Shown here in pieces: positions 18,725 through 28,090 of a stretch of DNA of 64,000 nt. Origin of the DNA: Cybelea sp963824595 (GTDB lineage: Bacteria; Vulcanimicrobiota; Vulcanimicrobiia; Vulcanimicrobiales; Vulcanimicrobiaceae). Position 1 is the first letter of the stretch, and each line of letters begins with the position of its first letter. The position numbers and the translations under genes were made by a program. The notes under the pieces are model-generated. The model made no database searches and had not been told where the DNA came from. It was given only the letters and a program-made list of their open reading frames with translations. The stretch covers positions 602,445-666,444 of the forward strand of contig CAWGPY010000001.1 of NCBI GenBank assembly GCA_963824595.1, written 5' to 3'.

Positions 18725-19621
18725 GCTGAAGGTGTAGCCCAGCAACGGACCGGCCAGGCTGAGCTTCTGCACAGTCGAGACGGGCGTGAAGTCGTTGTAG
18801 TTGAGTGCGCGCCACAGCGCGATGATCGTCTGGCCGTGCGGGAACGCATAGCCGGCGCCCCCGTAGGCCTGCCACGTGGTGTTGCCGTTGCCGCTGCCGA
18901 TGTCGGCATAGTACGGGATGTACCAGTGGTCGCCGCCGAAGAACGCGCGTCCCTTCAATCCCCAGATGATGTCGTTGGTGTAGGCGGACGCCGTCAACGA
19001 CCCCGACGGCAAGGCGAAGTGTTTCTTCGTGATCGTCGCGGAGTAATCCACGTTGAGATTGACCGGGAACTGACGGATGCCGGCCAGCACCGTCAAATCG
19101 GCGTTGTGACCGTGCGCGACCGCCCAGCCCGCGGCAACCTCCCAGATCGCCGTCGAGAGCCGCGCCGAGCTGTCGATGGTCAGCGGCACGTGCACCTTGC
19201 CGAACGGCCCGCTGACGACCGAAAAGATCGACGCGGTCGTTGACGCGTTCAAGTAGATGGCGTCCCCGAACAGCTCGAACTCGTTCTTGCGATAATCGAA
19301 CGCCAGCATGCCCGCCGTGTTGAGCTTCGGAATGTAGTCGCTCGGCCCGACCTGGATCGTGGCGACGATGGGATTGGCGCCGCCCCGCAGCTTGCGCAGC
19401 CCGGGAACCGAGAACTGAAAGTTACCCTTTAGCGTCGGGCCCCAGATATAGGGCGCGACCATGAAGTGGGAGCGCCCGTCGTACTGCCGGTCCATGAACG
19501 TCGGTTCCGCCGTCGAGGCGGGAGCGGGCGACGGAGGCTCTTGGGCGATGGCGACGGCGGTAGCGGCCGCGACCGCAAGCAAGGCGGCGGCGAAGGCAGA
19601 TCCGAGCTGTGTGAATCTCAT
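18719..19621 (-). CDS. Outer-membrane beta-barrel protein near the sulfatases
   Basis: A 300-residue protein with a Sec leader (SAFAAALLAVAAATAVAIA) and a mature region made of amphipathic strands ending GPLLGYTFSL. MVAPYIWGPTLKGNF and LFGDAIYL stretches are typical of small outer-membrane barrels. The ATG at 19621 was preferred over one 48 bp upstream because it begins directly before the hydrophobic leader. It is divergent from arylsulfatase 2, so it may give sulfated substrates passage across the outer membrane (inference). Confidence 0.75.
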   Translation of the reverse strand: MRFTQLGSAFAAALLAVAAATAVAIAQEPPSPAPASTAEPTFMDRQYDGRSHFMVAPYIWGPTLKGNFQFSVPGLRKLRGGANPIVATIQVGPSDYIPKLNTAGMLAFDYRKNEFELFGDAIYLNASTTASIFSVVSGPFGKVHVPLTIDSSARLSTAIWEVAAGWAVAHGHNADLTVLAGIRQFPVNLNVDYSATITKKHFALPSGSLTASAYTNDIIWGLKGRAFFGGDHWYIPYYADIGSGNGNTTWQAYGGAGYAFPHGQTIIALWRALNYNDFTPVSTVQKLSLAGPLLGYTFSL

Positions 19622-19707
19622 GGCGTCCGTCTTTCGCGCCCCCTCGACAGGGTTGCCTTCAACCGGCAATCAACTCCCTGGGTCCGAAGGGAGAAACGTA
19701 ACCGCAA

Positions 19708-21222
19708 ATGCCTGCAAAGAAGCCTAATATTTTAATTCTTTGGGGGGACGATATCGGCATCTGGAACGTCAGCCGCTTTAGCAACGGCATGATGGGATAT
19801 CGAACGCCCAACATCGATCGCGTCGCCGACGAAGGCGGCCTCTTCACCGATTATTATTCGCAGCAGAGCTGCACCGCGGGGCGAGCCTGCTTCATTACCG
19901 GCCAGAACCCGATCCGAACGGGCCTGACAAAAGTCGGAATGCCCGGCGCCACCGTCGGGCTGCAGAAGGAAGACCCGACCATTGCCGAGTTGCTCAAACC
20001 GCTCGGGTACGCCACGGGGCAGTTCGGCAAGAACCACCTGGGCGACCGCAACGAATTCTTGCCGACGGTGCACGGCTTCGACGAGTTCTTCGGCAACCTG
20101 TATCATCTCAACGCCGAGGAAGAGCCCGAGCTGCCCGATTATCCGAAAGATCCGAAGTTCAAAGCAATGTTTGGGCCGCGCGGCGTGATGCACTGCAAAG
20201 CGACTGACAAAGATGACGCGACCGTCGACCCGCGCTGGGGGCGCGTCGGAAAACAGACGATCGAAGATACCGGCCCGCTCACGAAGAAGCGGATGGAGAC
20301 CGTCGACGAGGAGATCACTGCCCGCGCTCTCGCGTGGATGGAGGAGCAGGCGAAGGCCGACAAGCCGTTCTTCCTGTGGTACAATTCGACGGCGATGCAC
20401 TTCCGCACGCACGTCGCCGAGAAGAACCTCGGCAAGAGCGGTCAGGACCCGTACAGCGACCGCATGGTCGTGCACGACGAGCAGATCGGCATGATGCTCG
20501 ACAAGCTCGACGAGCTAGGCATCGCCGACAACACCATCGTCATGTACTCCACGGATAACGGCCCCGAGAACGATACGTGGCCCGACGGCGCCAATACGCC
20601 GTTCCGCGGGCAGAAGGACTCGAACTGGGAGGGCGGCTGGCGCGTCCCATGCTTCATCCGCTGGCCGGGCACGATCAAGCCCGGCGCCGTCTACAACGGC
20701 ATCGTTTCGCACATCGACATGTTTCCGACGCTGCTCGCTGCGGCGGGGAATCCGGACGTCAAACAGCAGCTGCTCGACGGATGCACGGTGGACGGGAAGA
20801 AGTTCAACGTGCATCTCGACGGTTATAACCAGATACCGTATTTCTCGGGCGAGGCAAAAGAGAGTCCCCGAAACGCGATCGTCTACTTCAGCGACGACGG
20901 CGACGTCATCGCCGTGCGCGTCGGAGACTACAAGTTCAACCTCTCGCTCCAGCGGGCCAATCAGATGCAGCAGTGGGCCGAGCCGTTCGTCAAGCTGCGC
21001 GTGCCGCACATCGTCAACCTGCGGCGCGACCCGTTCGAGCGAGGAGACTTCAATTCCAATACCTATTGGGATTGGGTCGTCAACCACGTACCGCAGATGT
21101 ATCTGATGCAGGCCGTGATTGCGGGTGAGATCGAGGGGTTTGAGAAGTTCCCGCCCCGTCAGAAGCCCGCTTCGTTCAACCTCGACTCGGTCATGGAACA
21201 GGTAAAACAGCCGCACGGATAA
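19708..21222 (+). CDS. Arylsulfatase 2
   Basis: A 504-residue sulfatase closely related in layout to arylsulfatase 1: LWGDDIGIW near the N-terminus, signature SCTAGRACF (Cys55, predicted formylglycine), FGKNHLGD, TDNGPENDTWPDGA and a conserved C-terminal KPASFNLDSVMEQ. No signal peptide is apparent. It is divergent from the outer-membrane protein gene and followed after 4 bp by a methyltransferase. The two sulfatases probably arose by duplication around the FGE gene and differ in substrate-loop sequence. Confidence 0.92.
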   Translation: MPAKKPNILILWGDDIGIWNVSRFSNGMMGYRTPNIDRVADEGGLFTDYYSQQSCTAGRACFITGQNPIRTGLTKVGMPGATVGLQKEDPTIAELLKPLGYATGQFGKNHLGDRNEFLPTVHGFDEFFGNLYHLNAEEEPELPDYPKDPKFKAMFGPRGVMHCKATDKDDATVDPRWGRVGKQTIEDTGPLTKKRMETVDEEITARALAWMEEQAKADKPFFLWYNSTAMHFRTHVAEKNLGKSGQDPYSDRMVVHDEQIGMMLDKLDELGIADNTIVMYSTDNGPENDTWPDGANTPFRGQKDSNWEGGWRVPCFIRWPGTIKPGAVYNGIVSHIDMFPTLLAAAGNPDVKQQLLDGCTVDGKKFNVHLDGYNQIPYFSGEAKESPRNAIVYFSDDGDVIAVRVGDYKFNLSLQRANQMQQWAEPFVKLRVPHIVNLRRDPFERGDFNSNTYWDWVVNHVPQMYLMQAVIAGEIEGFEKFPPRQKPASFNLDSVMEQVKQPHG

Positions 21223-21226
21223 CGAC

Positions 21227-22432
21227 GTGGTGGGCGGCTTCTACGAGAGCCACCCGTACCCGCCGCCGGCGGACGACATCGCGGCCTACCGGCGCTCGTG
21301 GAACGACGAGCGCCGGCGGGCCGATTCATTTCTCTTTTGGCCCGCCGAGCCGTATCGCGACGACCGCAGCATCTTGGTTGGGGGCTGCGGCACGATGCAG
21401 GCCGCGCACTACGCGCTGCGGTGGCCCAACGCCCGAGTCGTGGGCATCGACGCCGGCGTCGCCGGCATCGAGTTCGAACGGCGGCTAAAAGCCGCGCACG
21501 GCTTGCGCAACCTCGAGGTGCGCGTGCTCCCGATCGAACGCGCGGACGAGCTGGGCGAATCATTTGACTACGTCGTGTGCACGGGCGTGCTGCACCACGT
21601 CGCCGATCCCGACGCGGGCCTGCGAGCGCTGCATGGGGTGCTGGCGCCCGCGGGGGCGATGCACGTCATGGTCTACGCGCCATACGGGCGCGCGGGGGTG
21701 TACGCGATTCAGGAGTACTGCCGCAGCTTGGGGCTGGGCTGGAGCGATCGCGACGTCGACGACCTGGCGACCACGCTGCGCGCCCTACCGCCGGACCATC
21801 CGCTCGTACCCCTGCTGCGCGCGTCGCCGGACTTCGCGAGCAAGGCCGGGCTGGCCGACGCGCTGCTCCATCCGCGCGATCGCCCGTACGGCGTTCCGGA
21901 GTTTCTCGAGTTTCTGAAACGCGCCGATCTTCGCTTCGGCCGCTGGATTCGGCAGGCGCCGTACCTGCCGTCGTGCGGCGCGATCGCATCCACCCCGCAT
22001 GCCGCGCGCATCGCCGCGCTGGGCGCCGAGCGACAGTACGCCGCGCTGGAGCTCTTTCGCGGCACGATGGTTCGGCACGCGGCAATCGCGTATCGCGCCG
22101 ACGCGGGGTCGGCGCGCGGCGTTGACTTCGGAGGCGCGGAGTGGCCGGACTACGTGCCCGTGCGGGCGGCGGGGACCGTCGTCGTGCGCGAACGGCTGCC
22201 CGCCGGGGCGGCCGCGGTGCTCATCAACCGCAATCACACGTACACGGATCTCTATCTGCCGATCGACGCCGAGCAGGAACGAATGCTGGCCGCGATCGAC
22301 GGCCGGCGCACGATCGCGGAGATCGCCGGCGAGCGCCGCGCGGACGGCGCGCGCGATTTCTTCGAACGGCTCTGGCGCTGGGATCAGGTCGTCTTCGATA
22401 TCTCGCGATCGGGGCGTGCGACCGCTTCGTAG
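21227..22432 (+). CDS. Class I SAM-dependent methyltransferase with a C-terminal PqqD-like extension
   Basis: A 401-residue protein. Motif I appears as ILVGGCGTMQA, with the acidic ribose contact in VVGIDAG, and post-motif II as VCTGVLHHVADPD. The N-terminal FYESHPYPPP stretch occurs in methyltransferases acting on peptides or unknown targets. The C-terminal 70 residues end in MLAAIDGRRTIAEIAG, similar to PqqD-like peptide-binding winged helices. The target is unknown. The start is GTG at 21227, 4 bp after the sulfatase stop. Its 3' end overlaps the convergent permease by 49 bp. Confidence 0.82.
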   Translation: MVGGFYESHPYPPPADDIAAYRRSWNDERRRADSFLFWPAEPYRDDRSILVGGCGTMQAAHYALRWPNARVVGIDAGVAGIEFERRLKAAHGLRNLEVRVLPIERADELGESFDYVVCTGVLHHVADPDAGLRALHGVLAPAGAMHVMVYAPYGRAGVYAIQEYCRSLGLGWSDRDVDDLATTLRALPPDHPLVPLLRASPDFASKAGLADALLHPRDRPYGVPEFLEFLKRADLRFGRWIRQAPYLPSCGAIASTPHAARIAALGAERQYAALELFRGTMVRHAAIAYRADAGSARGVDFGGAEWPDYVPVRAAGTVVVRERLPAGAAAVLINRNHTYTDLYLPIDAEQERMLAAIDGRRTIAEIAGERRADGARDFFERLWRWDQVVFDISRSGRATAS

Positions 22433-23919
22433 ATCGCCCCGGCGCCCACGATGAGCGCCATCACCAAGAGCGTGATCCAGCCGTAGTTGAAGACGGCCCG
22501 TCCGCTGGAGAGCGAGCTCGGCCAGACGATGTCGAGCAGCATGAGCGATAGATAGAGCGCTCCGCCGATCGTCGCGGGCAGGCCCCACTTCCCAAGGGTG
22601 AAGACGCCGCTCGGCTTCCAGCCGCGAAGCCGCGCGACGAGCGCACCGGCGACGGTCAGGAGAAAGGCGAGGTAGATTCCCGACGTCGCGAAGGAAACGA
22701 GCGCGTAGAGCGCGTTGACGTGCGCCGGATAGTCGAACCACAGCACGTGCACGGTCTTGCTCGGGTTGATCAGCACGAGCAGCAGGAAGAGGAACGGAAC
22801 GACGGTTCCGATGAGGATCGCGTTACCGGGCGTGCGGTGGCGCGCCGAGATGGCGCGGATCTTATTGCTCAGCGGGAGCGCGCCGTCACGCGCGAGGGCG
22901 AACGCGACGCGCGCACCGGCTCCTTGGACGGCGGTGCCGCAGCTGAAAAACGCCACGACGACCATCACCAAGAAGAAGTCTTGCAGCCACCCGGGCAGCT
23001 CGGCGAGGATGGCGTTCACGCCCCCGCCGACCACGCCGCCGATGCCCGCGGGCGGCGTGGCGAGCAGCAGCCCGAGCACCAGCACGAACGAAGCGATGCC
23101 GCCGTAGAGCAGCGCGTTGCGCATCGCCTTGGGCACCTGCCGCTGCGCCTCCAACGTCTCTTCGGAGATGTCGCCGGCCGATTCGAAGCCGTAGAAGATG
23201 TAGACGTTTGCGAGAACGGCGACCAGTGCCGCGCCCGTCCACCAGTTGCCGCCGAAGTCGAGCCCGAGCGGATTGCTCTTGAGATGCTCGACGCCCTGCG
23301 TCGTAAAGACGAAGCCGAAGCCCTGGTGGAATCCGAAGATCGCCAGCGCCAAAAATACGCCGAACGTCCCGATGGTCTCGACGTAAACGCCGAAGCGCGC
23401 GACGACGCCCATGATCTTCGCCCCGATCCAGTTCAGGATCGCCGACAGCACGATGATGGCGCCGGCGACGACGAAGATCGTGAGATGGTCGGCGGGATCG
23501 AGCTTGGTGTGGAACCAGATATTGGAGAGCGACGTCACGTAGCCGACGGCGCCGGAGTCGACCGACGCTACCGTGGCGAGCAACGCGAAGCCGTAGATCC
23601 AGCCGATGAACCAGCCGTATCGCCGGCCGACCGTGTATTTGCCGTACTGATAGAGCGCGCCGGAGAGCGGATACTCGCTCGCGAGCTCGCCGAAGACGAG
23701 CGCCACGAGCATCATCAGCCCGACGACGGCGACGATCGTCCAGATGTAGCGCGGGCCGCCGGTGCCGAGGCCCAACGTGTACAGCGAGTAGATGCCCACC
23801 ATCGGGCTGAGGTAGCTGAAGGCAACCGAGAAGTTGTCGAAGAGCGAGAGCACTCTCGACAGCTCTTGACGGTAACCGAGGGCGGCGAGGCGGTCTCCCT
23901 CGCCCGGCGGCGTTTTAAT
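22384..23919 (-). CDS. APC-family amino-acid permease, start uncertain (ATT 23919 or GTG 23991)
   Basis: About 511 residues with twelve predicted membrane helices. The N-terminus LAALGYRQELSRVLSLFDNFSVAFSYLSP matches the conserved start of amino-acid/GABA-type APC permeases, and the LMMLVALVFGELASEYPLSGALYQY stretch is the family's early signature. The only starts before this are ATT at 23919, overlapping the upstream stop (cATTAAa), and GTG at 23991, which would overlap the neighbour by 77 bp and add an Arg/Ser-rich tail. Substrate unknown. Confidence 0.85.
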   Translation of the reverse strand: MKTPPGEGDRLAALGYRQELSRVLSLFDNFSVAFSYLSPMVGIYSLYTLGLGTGGPRYIWTIVAVVGLMMLVALVFGELASEYPLSGALYQYGKYTVGRRYGWFIGWIYGFALLATVASVDSGAVGYVTSLSNIWFHTKLDPADHLTIFVVAGAIIVLSAILNWIGAKIMGVVARFGVYVETIGTFGVFLALAIFGFHQGFGFVFTTQGVEHLKSNPLGLDFGGNWWTGAALVAVLANVYIFYGFESAGDISEETLEAQRQVPKAMRNALLYGGIASFVLVLGLLLATPPAGIGGVVGGGVNAILAELPGWLQDFFLVMVVVAFFSCGTAVQGAGARVAFALARDGALPLSNKIRAISARHRTPGNAILIGTVVPFLFLLLVLINPSKTVHVLWFDYPAHVNALYALVSFATSGIYLAFLLTVAGALVARLRGWKPSGVFTLGKWGLPATIGGALYLSLMLLDIVWPSSLSSGRAVFNYGWITLLVMALIVGAGAIYEAVARPDREISKTT

Positions 23920-24385
23920 GCCTAGACCACGTCCAGCCGGTGATGAGCCAGCCCGGCGCGAGCCGCTGCAACGCCACCGTGAAGACCGCACCGGTCTCCT
24001 TCACCGGCTTACCGTGGTCTTTGAATGAGAACGCTACCGGAACGACGACGTACGCGCGGGTTCCCGTGACGTCGACGCGCCACGGCGTGCCCATCGTCAC
24101 CTTGCCGCCGGTGATTCCGTTCTTCTTTGCATCGGCGGCGTACGCCGACGCCCAGTCGGCGCACGCCGTCACGCCGTGCCATTCGTGCGGTGGAAAGTCG
24201 TCGATGATCGACGCCGGCGAGGCGCAGGCCGCGACGGCGAGTTTCAAATCGCCCGAGTTGAATCCGTTGGTGAATTGATTCACCACCGCCATCACGTCGC
24301 GCTCGGGCGACGCGACGGCCGGCCCGGCCGCCGCCGCCAAGGCGAAGGCGATCGCGAACAGCGCGGCCGAGCCGCGATACGACAT
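23915..24385 (-). CDS. Secreted SnoaL/NTF2-like protein
   Basis: A 156-residue protein with a Sec leader (MSYRGSAALFAIAFALAAAAGPAVA). The mature part starts with the helix RDVMAVVNQFTNGFNSGDLKLAVAAC and continues into strands ending LAPGWLITGWTWSRH, the usual cone-shaped NTF2/SnoaL pattern. No catalytic residues can be assigned. It is located between a permease and a small lipoprotein gene, all on the minus strand. Confidence 0.72.
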   Translation of the reverse strand: MSYRGSAALFAIAFALAAAAGPAVASPERDVMAVVNQFTNGFNSGDLKLAVAACASPASIIDDFPPHEWHGVTACADWASAYAADAKKNGITGGKVTMGTPWRVDVTGTRAYVVVPVAFSFKDHGKPVKETGAVFTVALQRLAPGWLITGWTWSRH

Positions 24386-24394
24386 GCCGTCCTC

Positions 24395-24853
24395 CTACAT
24401 CTTCACCTTGGCCACGGTGATCATCGTCTTACCGCCCGACGTCGTGATCGTCACCGACGTCTGGCCCGATCCGGCCTCGCCGACGGTGAATACCGCGCTC
24501 TCGACCGGCGCGGTCACGTGCGATTTCTCGGAGCCGGCAGGCATGTTTTGCTGGTACCACGCGTAGACTTTGTCAAACGAGTCGTCGGTGCTCATCACCG
24601 AACCCGCCGCGCTGCCCATCATGTTGCTGCTGCTGCCGGACGCCTGGGTCACCGCGCCGGGGTAGGTGGGAATCGTGCCTGCGGCCGAGCTCGCGCTCGC
24701 CTCGGGAGCCGTGCTCTCTGCGGGCGCGCCGCTCTCGGCGGGGGAGGCGGCCGCGCTCGCCTCGGTCGAGGTGTTGTCCGAGGTCTTGCCGTTGCACGCC
24801 GTGACCGTCAGAAGGGCCACGACGACGGCGAGCGAGGTGAAGAATAAACGCAT
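24395..24853 (-). CDS. Small lipoprotein with a low-complexity linker
   Basis: A 152-residue protein with lipobox LLTVTAC (Cys20), then about 45 residues of Ser/Ala/Glu/Thr-rich linker, then a compact domain: IPTYPGAV, STDDSFDKVYAWYQQNMPAG, FTVGEAGSGQTSVTITT. The domain recurs in bacterial lipoproteins of unknown function. GGAGAC precedes the ATG. Family not recognised. Confidence 0.7.
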   Translation of the reverse strand: MRLFFTSLAVVVALLTVTACNGKTSDNTSTEASAAASPAESGAPAESTAPEASASSAAGTIPTYPGAVTQASGSSSNMMGSAAGSVMSTDDSFDKVYAWYQQNMPAGSEKSHVTAPVESAVFTVGEAGSGQTSVTITTSGGKTMITVAKVKM

Positions 24854-24869
24854 GTAGAGTCTCCTTCGG

Positions 24870-25487
24870 TTAGAACTGCATTCGCAGGATCTTGAGCTGT
24901 GGATCCACGACCGCGACCGGCCGCGCGCGAGCGGAGTCGAAATAGATGTACTTGCGGTCGTCGGGTCCGATCCCGCCGAACTCCCACTCGGTGACGCGCG
25001 CGTCGGGATAGTGAGACTCGGCGATGGCCTCGCGGATCGTGGGCGTCAGCCGCACGAAGGCGATGGCTTTGGGATCGAACGCGCGCGCGTCTACCTCGGT
25101 GGCGGTGATCGGGCCGCCGTTGAGCGACATCAGCTTCACCGGCGTGGGCCCGGTCAGCTTTCCGTCCGGAGCGACGGCGTAGCGATCGACGTTGATGTGG
25201 TGCGAGGGCTCCTGGACGTCAACCATCAAGCCGTTCATGCGGTCTGCGTTGATCGAGGTGATGCGCAGCGGCCGGCCGGAGCGCTCCGTGATCGTGTCGA
25301 GGGCGCGCATGACGGCGTTTCCGTCCGTGAGGAACGGATCGATCGGGCCCCCGCCCGGGTTAGCCGCCGCGAGACTGGGGTCGCCCGAACCGTAGGACGC
25401 GCCGTGGCCCGAGGATCCCGAACACGCCGCAAGGGCCGGGGCGGCGGCGCAAACGGCCGCGCGCGCGAAGTTTATGACGTGATTCAT
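24870..25487 (-). CDS. Lipoprotein of unknown function
   Basis: A 205-residue protein. The ATG at 25487 gives a leader with lipobox ALAAC (Cys22); an ATG at 25511 would add eight residues and is possible. The mature part has a Gly/Ser linker followed by a mixed alpha/beta domain with RITSINADRMNGLMVDVQ and KYIYFDSARARPVAVVDPQ stretches. I do not recognise the fold. It is divergent from the first S53 peptidase gene with about 125 bp between the starts. Confidence 0.65.
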   Translation of the reverse strand: MNHVINFARAAVCAAAPALAACSGSSGHGASYGSGDPSLAAANPGGGPIDPFLTDGNAVMRALDTITERSGRPLRITSINADRMNGLMVDVQEPSHHINVDRYAVAPDGKLTGPTPVKLMSLNGGPITATEVDARAFDPKAIAFVRLTPTIREAIAESHYPDARVTEWEFGGIGPDDRKYIYFDSARARPVAVVDPQLKILRMQF

Positions 25488-25611
25488 CGGCTTGATTGCG
25501 GGGACGAGCATTCGAGTGGATGCCTTACCGAGCCTCTCCAAGCAAGCCGGAGGTAGGCGCGTTGTCCGAGGGAAACCCTGTCCGCCCAGACCGTCGAAAA
25601 AGGAGCTTCTC

Positions 25612-26811
25612 ATGAACGGATCCGTCAAATTCGCGGCGCCGCTGCTCGCAGCGCTCGCGGTCGCCGCCTGCAGCGCGGGCGGCTCGACCAATCCGCCGGT
25701 CGCGTCCGGCCCGACTGCGGCGCAATCCCGCGAGCTGCCCACGGGCAAAGGATTCGGAACGCCGGCCTGTCCCCAGGTCGTCGGCGTGCCGACGTGCCTC
25801 GCCCTGCTTCAATCGAAGAGCGGCATCAGTCCGGCGGTCGCCGGTTGGGCGCCGGCGGATTTTCAGGCGCGCTACAACCTGCCGTCGAGCACGAAGGGCG
25901 CGGGCCAGATCGTCGCGATCGTCGACGCCTTCGACAATCCCAACGTCGAGTCCGATCTCGCGGCGTACCGCACGAACTTCGGGCTGGGAACCGCAAACTT
26001 CGCCAAGTACAACCAAAAAGGCCAGAAGAGCCATTACCCCAAGGGCAACCAGGGTTGGGGCGTCGAGATCGACCTCGACGTCGAGATGGTCTCGGCCGTC
26101 TGCCCGAAGTGCACCATCTATCTCATCGAGACGAATAGCAACAGCTCGAAGAATCTCGAGAAGGGTGACCTCGAGGCCGTCAAACTCGGCGCGCACATCG
26201 TCAGCAACAGCTGGATCTGCTACGGGTCGGTCGACTGCGGGATCAACCCCAACGACTTCAATACGCCGGGCGTGATGTATCTGGCCGCGTCGGGCGACAA
26301 CGGCTACAACCAAAACGGCGTTCCCGAAGCGCTGGGCAGCGTCGTCTCGGTCGGAGGCACCGTGCTTTCGAAGAACGGCTCGACGTACAACGAGAGCGCG
26401 TGGCGCGGCGCCGGCGGCGGATGCTCGGACAACGGCACCGGCAACGGCATCGCGAAGCCGTCGTGGCAGCACGACGGCGGTTGCTCGTTCCGCACCGATG
26501 CCGATGTGGCCGCGGTGGCGTTCGGCGTCGCCGAATACGACTCGTACGGTTACTCGGGCTGGATCACGATCGGCGGCACGAGCGTGGCCTCGCCGCTCGT
26601 CGGCGGCGTCTACGGGCTGGCGGGCAATGCCTCGAGCCAGGATGCCGGCAAGAAGCTGTGGACGCTAAAGGCTGGGAAGTACGCTAAGGAGCTGCACGAC
26701 ATCACGACCGGCAACGACGGCACCTGCGGCGGCAGCTATCTCTGCACGGCGGGCACCGGTTACGACGGCCCCACCGGCTGGGGAACGCCGAACGGAGTTG
26801 GCGCGTTTTAG
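25612..26811 (+). CDS. S53-family (sedolisin-like) peptidase lipoprotein, copy 1
   Basis: A 399-residue protein with lipobox AVAAC (Cys20). The S53 catalytic residues are all present: Glu152 and Asp156 in GVEIDLDVEM, oxyanion Asp229 in ASGDNG and nucleophile Ser324 in GGTSVASP. It lacks the large N-terminal prodomain of classical sedolisins, having only about 75 residues before the catalytic core. Such enzymes are acid-active endopeptidases. AAAGGAG at 25599-25605 sits 6 nt before the ATG. A tandem paralogue follows. Confidence 0.92.
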   Translation: MNGSVKFAAPLLAALAVAACSAGGSTNPPVASGPTAAQSRELPTGKGFGTPACPQVVGVPTCLALLQSKSGISPAVAGWAPADFQARYNLPSSTKGAGQIVAIVDAFDNPNVESDLAAYRTNFGLGTANFAKYNQKGQKSHYPKGNQGWGVEIDLDVEMVSAVCPKCTIYLIETNSNSSKNLEKGDLEAVKLGAHIVSNSWICYGSVDCGINPNDFNTPGVMYLAASGDNGYNQNGVPEALGSVVSVGGTVLSKNGSTYNESAWRGAGGGCSDNGTGNGIAKPSWQHDGGCSFRTDADVAAVAFGVAEYDSYGYSGWITIGGTSVASPLVGGVYGLAGNASSQDAGKKLWTLKAGKYAKELHDITTGNDGTCGGSYLCTAGTGYDGPTGWGTPNGVGAF

Positions 26812-26820
26812 CGCCAACTC
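26795..26820 (+). terminator. Stem-loop at the end of the first S53 gene
   Basis: A 10-bp perfect inverted repeat (gagttggcgc at 26795-26804, gcgccaactc at 26811-26820) with loop gtttta overlaps the stop codon. No U-tract follows. It may be a weak terminator or processing/stability element between the two peptidase genes. Confidence 0.5.
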
Positions 26821-26844
26821 TCCCCCGTCCCAGACCAACCGCAC

Positions 26845-26851
26845 AAAGGAG
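26845..26851 (+). promoter_or_regulatory. Shine-Dalgarno that fixes the TTG start of S53 copy 2
   Basis: AAAGGAG lies 6 nt before TTG 26858. The same motif and spacing occur before the ATG of copy 1, and the proteins align from this residue (NGYLKLAAPL versus NGSVKFAAPL). Confidence 0.75.
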
Positions 26852-26857
26852 CATCTG

Positions 26858-28069
26858 TTGAACGGATATCTCAAGCTTGCGGCGCCGCTCGTAGCGGCGG
26901 TCGCCGTCGCCGCCTGCAGCTCGGGCGGATCCTCCGGCGTACCCGGAGCCTCCGGCAGCGTCGCACGAGCCGGCGCCCCGCTGCGCTCGGTACCGGAGTG
27001 GCAGGCACGCGGACTCGCGCGACCGGCGTGCCCGATGGTCACCGGTAAGCCCACGTGCTTGGCGCTGATTCAATCGAAGAGCGGCATCAGTCCGGCCGTC
27101 GCCGGCTGGGCGCCGGCCGACTTCCAAGCGCGATACAAGCTGCCGTCGAGCACCAAGGGCTCGGGGCAGATCGTCGCGATCGTCGACGCATACGACAATC
27201 CCAACGTCGCGAACGACCTCGCGACCTACCGTTCGAACTTCGGCCTCGGAACGGCGAACTTTACGAAATACAACCAGACGGGACAGACCAGCAACTACCC
27301 GCAAGGCAACACGGGCTGGGGCGTCGAGGTCGATCTCGACGTGCAGATGGTCTCGGCCGTCTGCCCGAAGTGCACGATCTATTTGATCGAAGCCAATAGC
27401 TCCAACTCGTCCGATCTCGACGCCGCCGAGGCGGAGGCGGTGACGCTCGGCGCCCACATCGTCAGCAACAGCTTCATCTGCTACCAGTCGAACAGCTGCG
27501 ACGACGTGAGCGACTTCGACAAGCCGGGCGTCGTCTACATCGCGGGCTCCGGTGACGCCGGTTACAACGAGAACGGCAATCCGGAGTCGTTCGCCTCGGT
27601 CGTTTCGGTCGGCGGCACCGTGCTGCAGAAGAACGGCTCGAACTACAGCGAGACGGCCTGGAACGGCGCCGGCGGCGGCTGCTCGAACAACGGCAGCGGC
27701 GTCGGCGTGACGAAGCCGTCGTGGCAGCACGACGCCAGTTGCGCGTATCGCACCGATTCGGACGTTTCGGCGATCGCGTGGCAAGTGGCCGAGTACGACA
27801 GCTACGGCTACGGCGGCTGGTTCACGGTCGGCGGCACGAGCGTTGCGACGCCCGTGACGGCGGGCGTGTTCGCCCTCGCGAGCAACGCCAGCAGCCAGAC
27901 CGCCGCGAAGAAGTTCTGGTCGCTCAAAAAGAAGAAGCGCAAGAAGGAGCTTCACGACATCGTCAGCGGCAGCGACGGCTCGTGCGGCGGCAGTTATCTC
28001 TGCACCGCGCTCGCCGGTTACGACGGCCCGACCGGCTGGGGGACGCCCAACGGAATCAAGGCCTACTAG
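26858..28069 (+). CDS. S53-family (sedolisin-like) peptidase lipoprotein, copy 2
   Basis: A 403-residue tandem duplicate of the preceding gene, highly similar throughout. It keeps the Glu/Asp pair in GVEVDLDVQM, the oxyanion Asp in GSGDAG and the Ser in GGTSVATP, and has lipobox AVAAC. The start is TTG, not ATG, so translation may be weaker than for copy 1. Near the C-terminus is a basic run (LKKKKRKKE) where copy 1 has LKAGKYAKE, the most obvious difference. Confidence 0.92.
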   Translation: MNGYLKLAAPLVAAVAVAACSSGGSSGVPGASGSVARAGAPLRSVPEWQARGLARPACPMVTGKPTCLALIQSKSGISPAVAGWAPADFQARYKLPSSTKGSGQIVAIVDAYDNPNVANDLATYRSNFGLGTANFTKYNQTGQTSNYPQGNTGWGVEVDLDVQMVSAVCPKCTIYLIEANSSNSSDLDAAEAEAVTLGAHIVSNSFICYQSNSCDDVSDFDKPGVVYIAGSGDAGYNENGNPESFASVVSVGGTVLQKNGSNYSETAWNGAGGGCSNNGSGVGVTKPSWQHDASCAYRTDSDVSAIAWQVAEYDSYGYGGWFTVGGTSVATPVTAGVFALASNASSQTAAKKFWSLKKKKRKKELHDIVSGSDGSCGGSYLCTALAGYDGPTGWGTPNGIKAY

Positions 28070-28090
28070 ACCCGCACGCTACGTGTCCTG

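Noticed and set aside
22720..23925. 401-codon plus-strand open frame
   Set aside because: Lies opposite the permease and reads as charged low-complexity; shadow.
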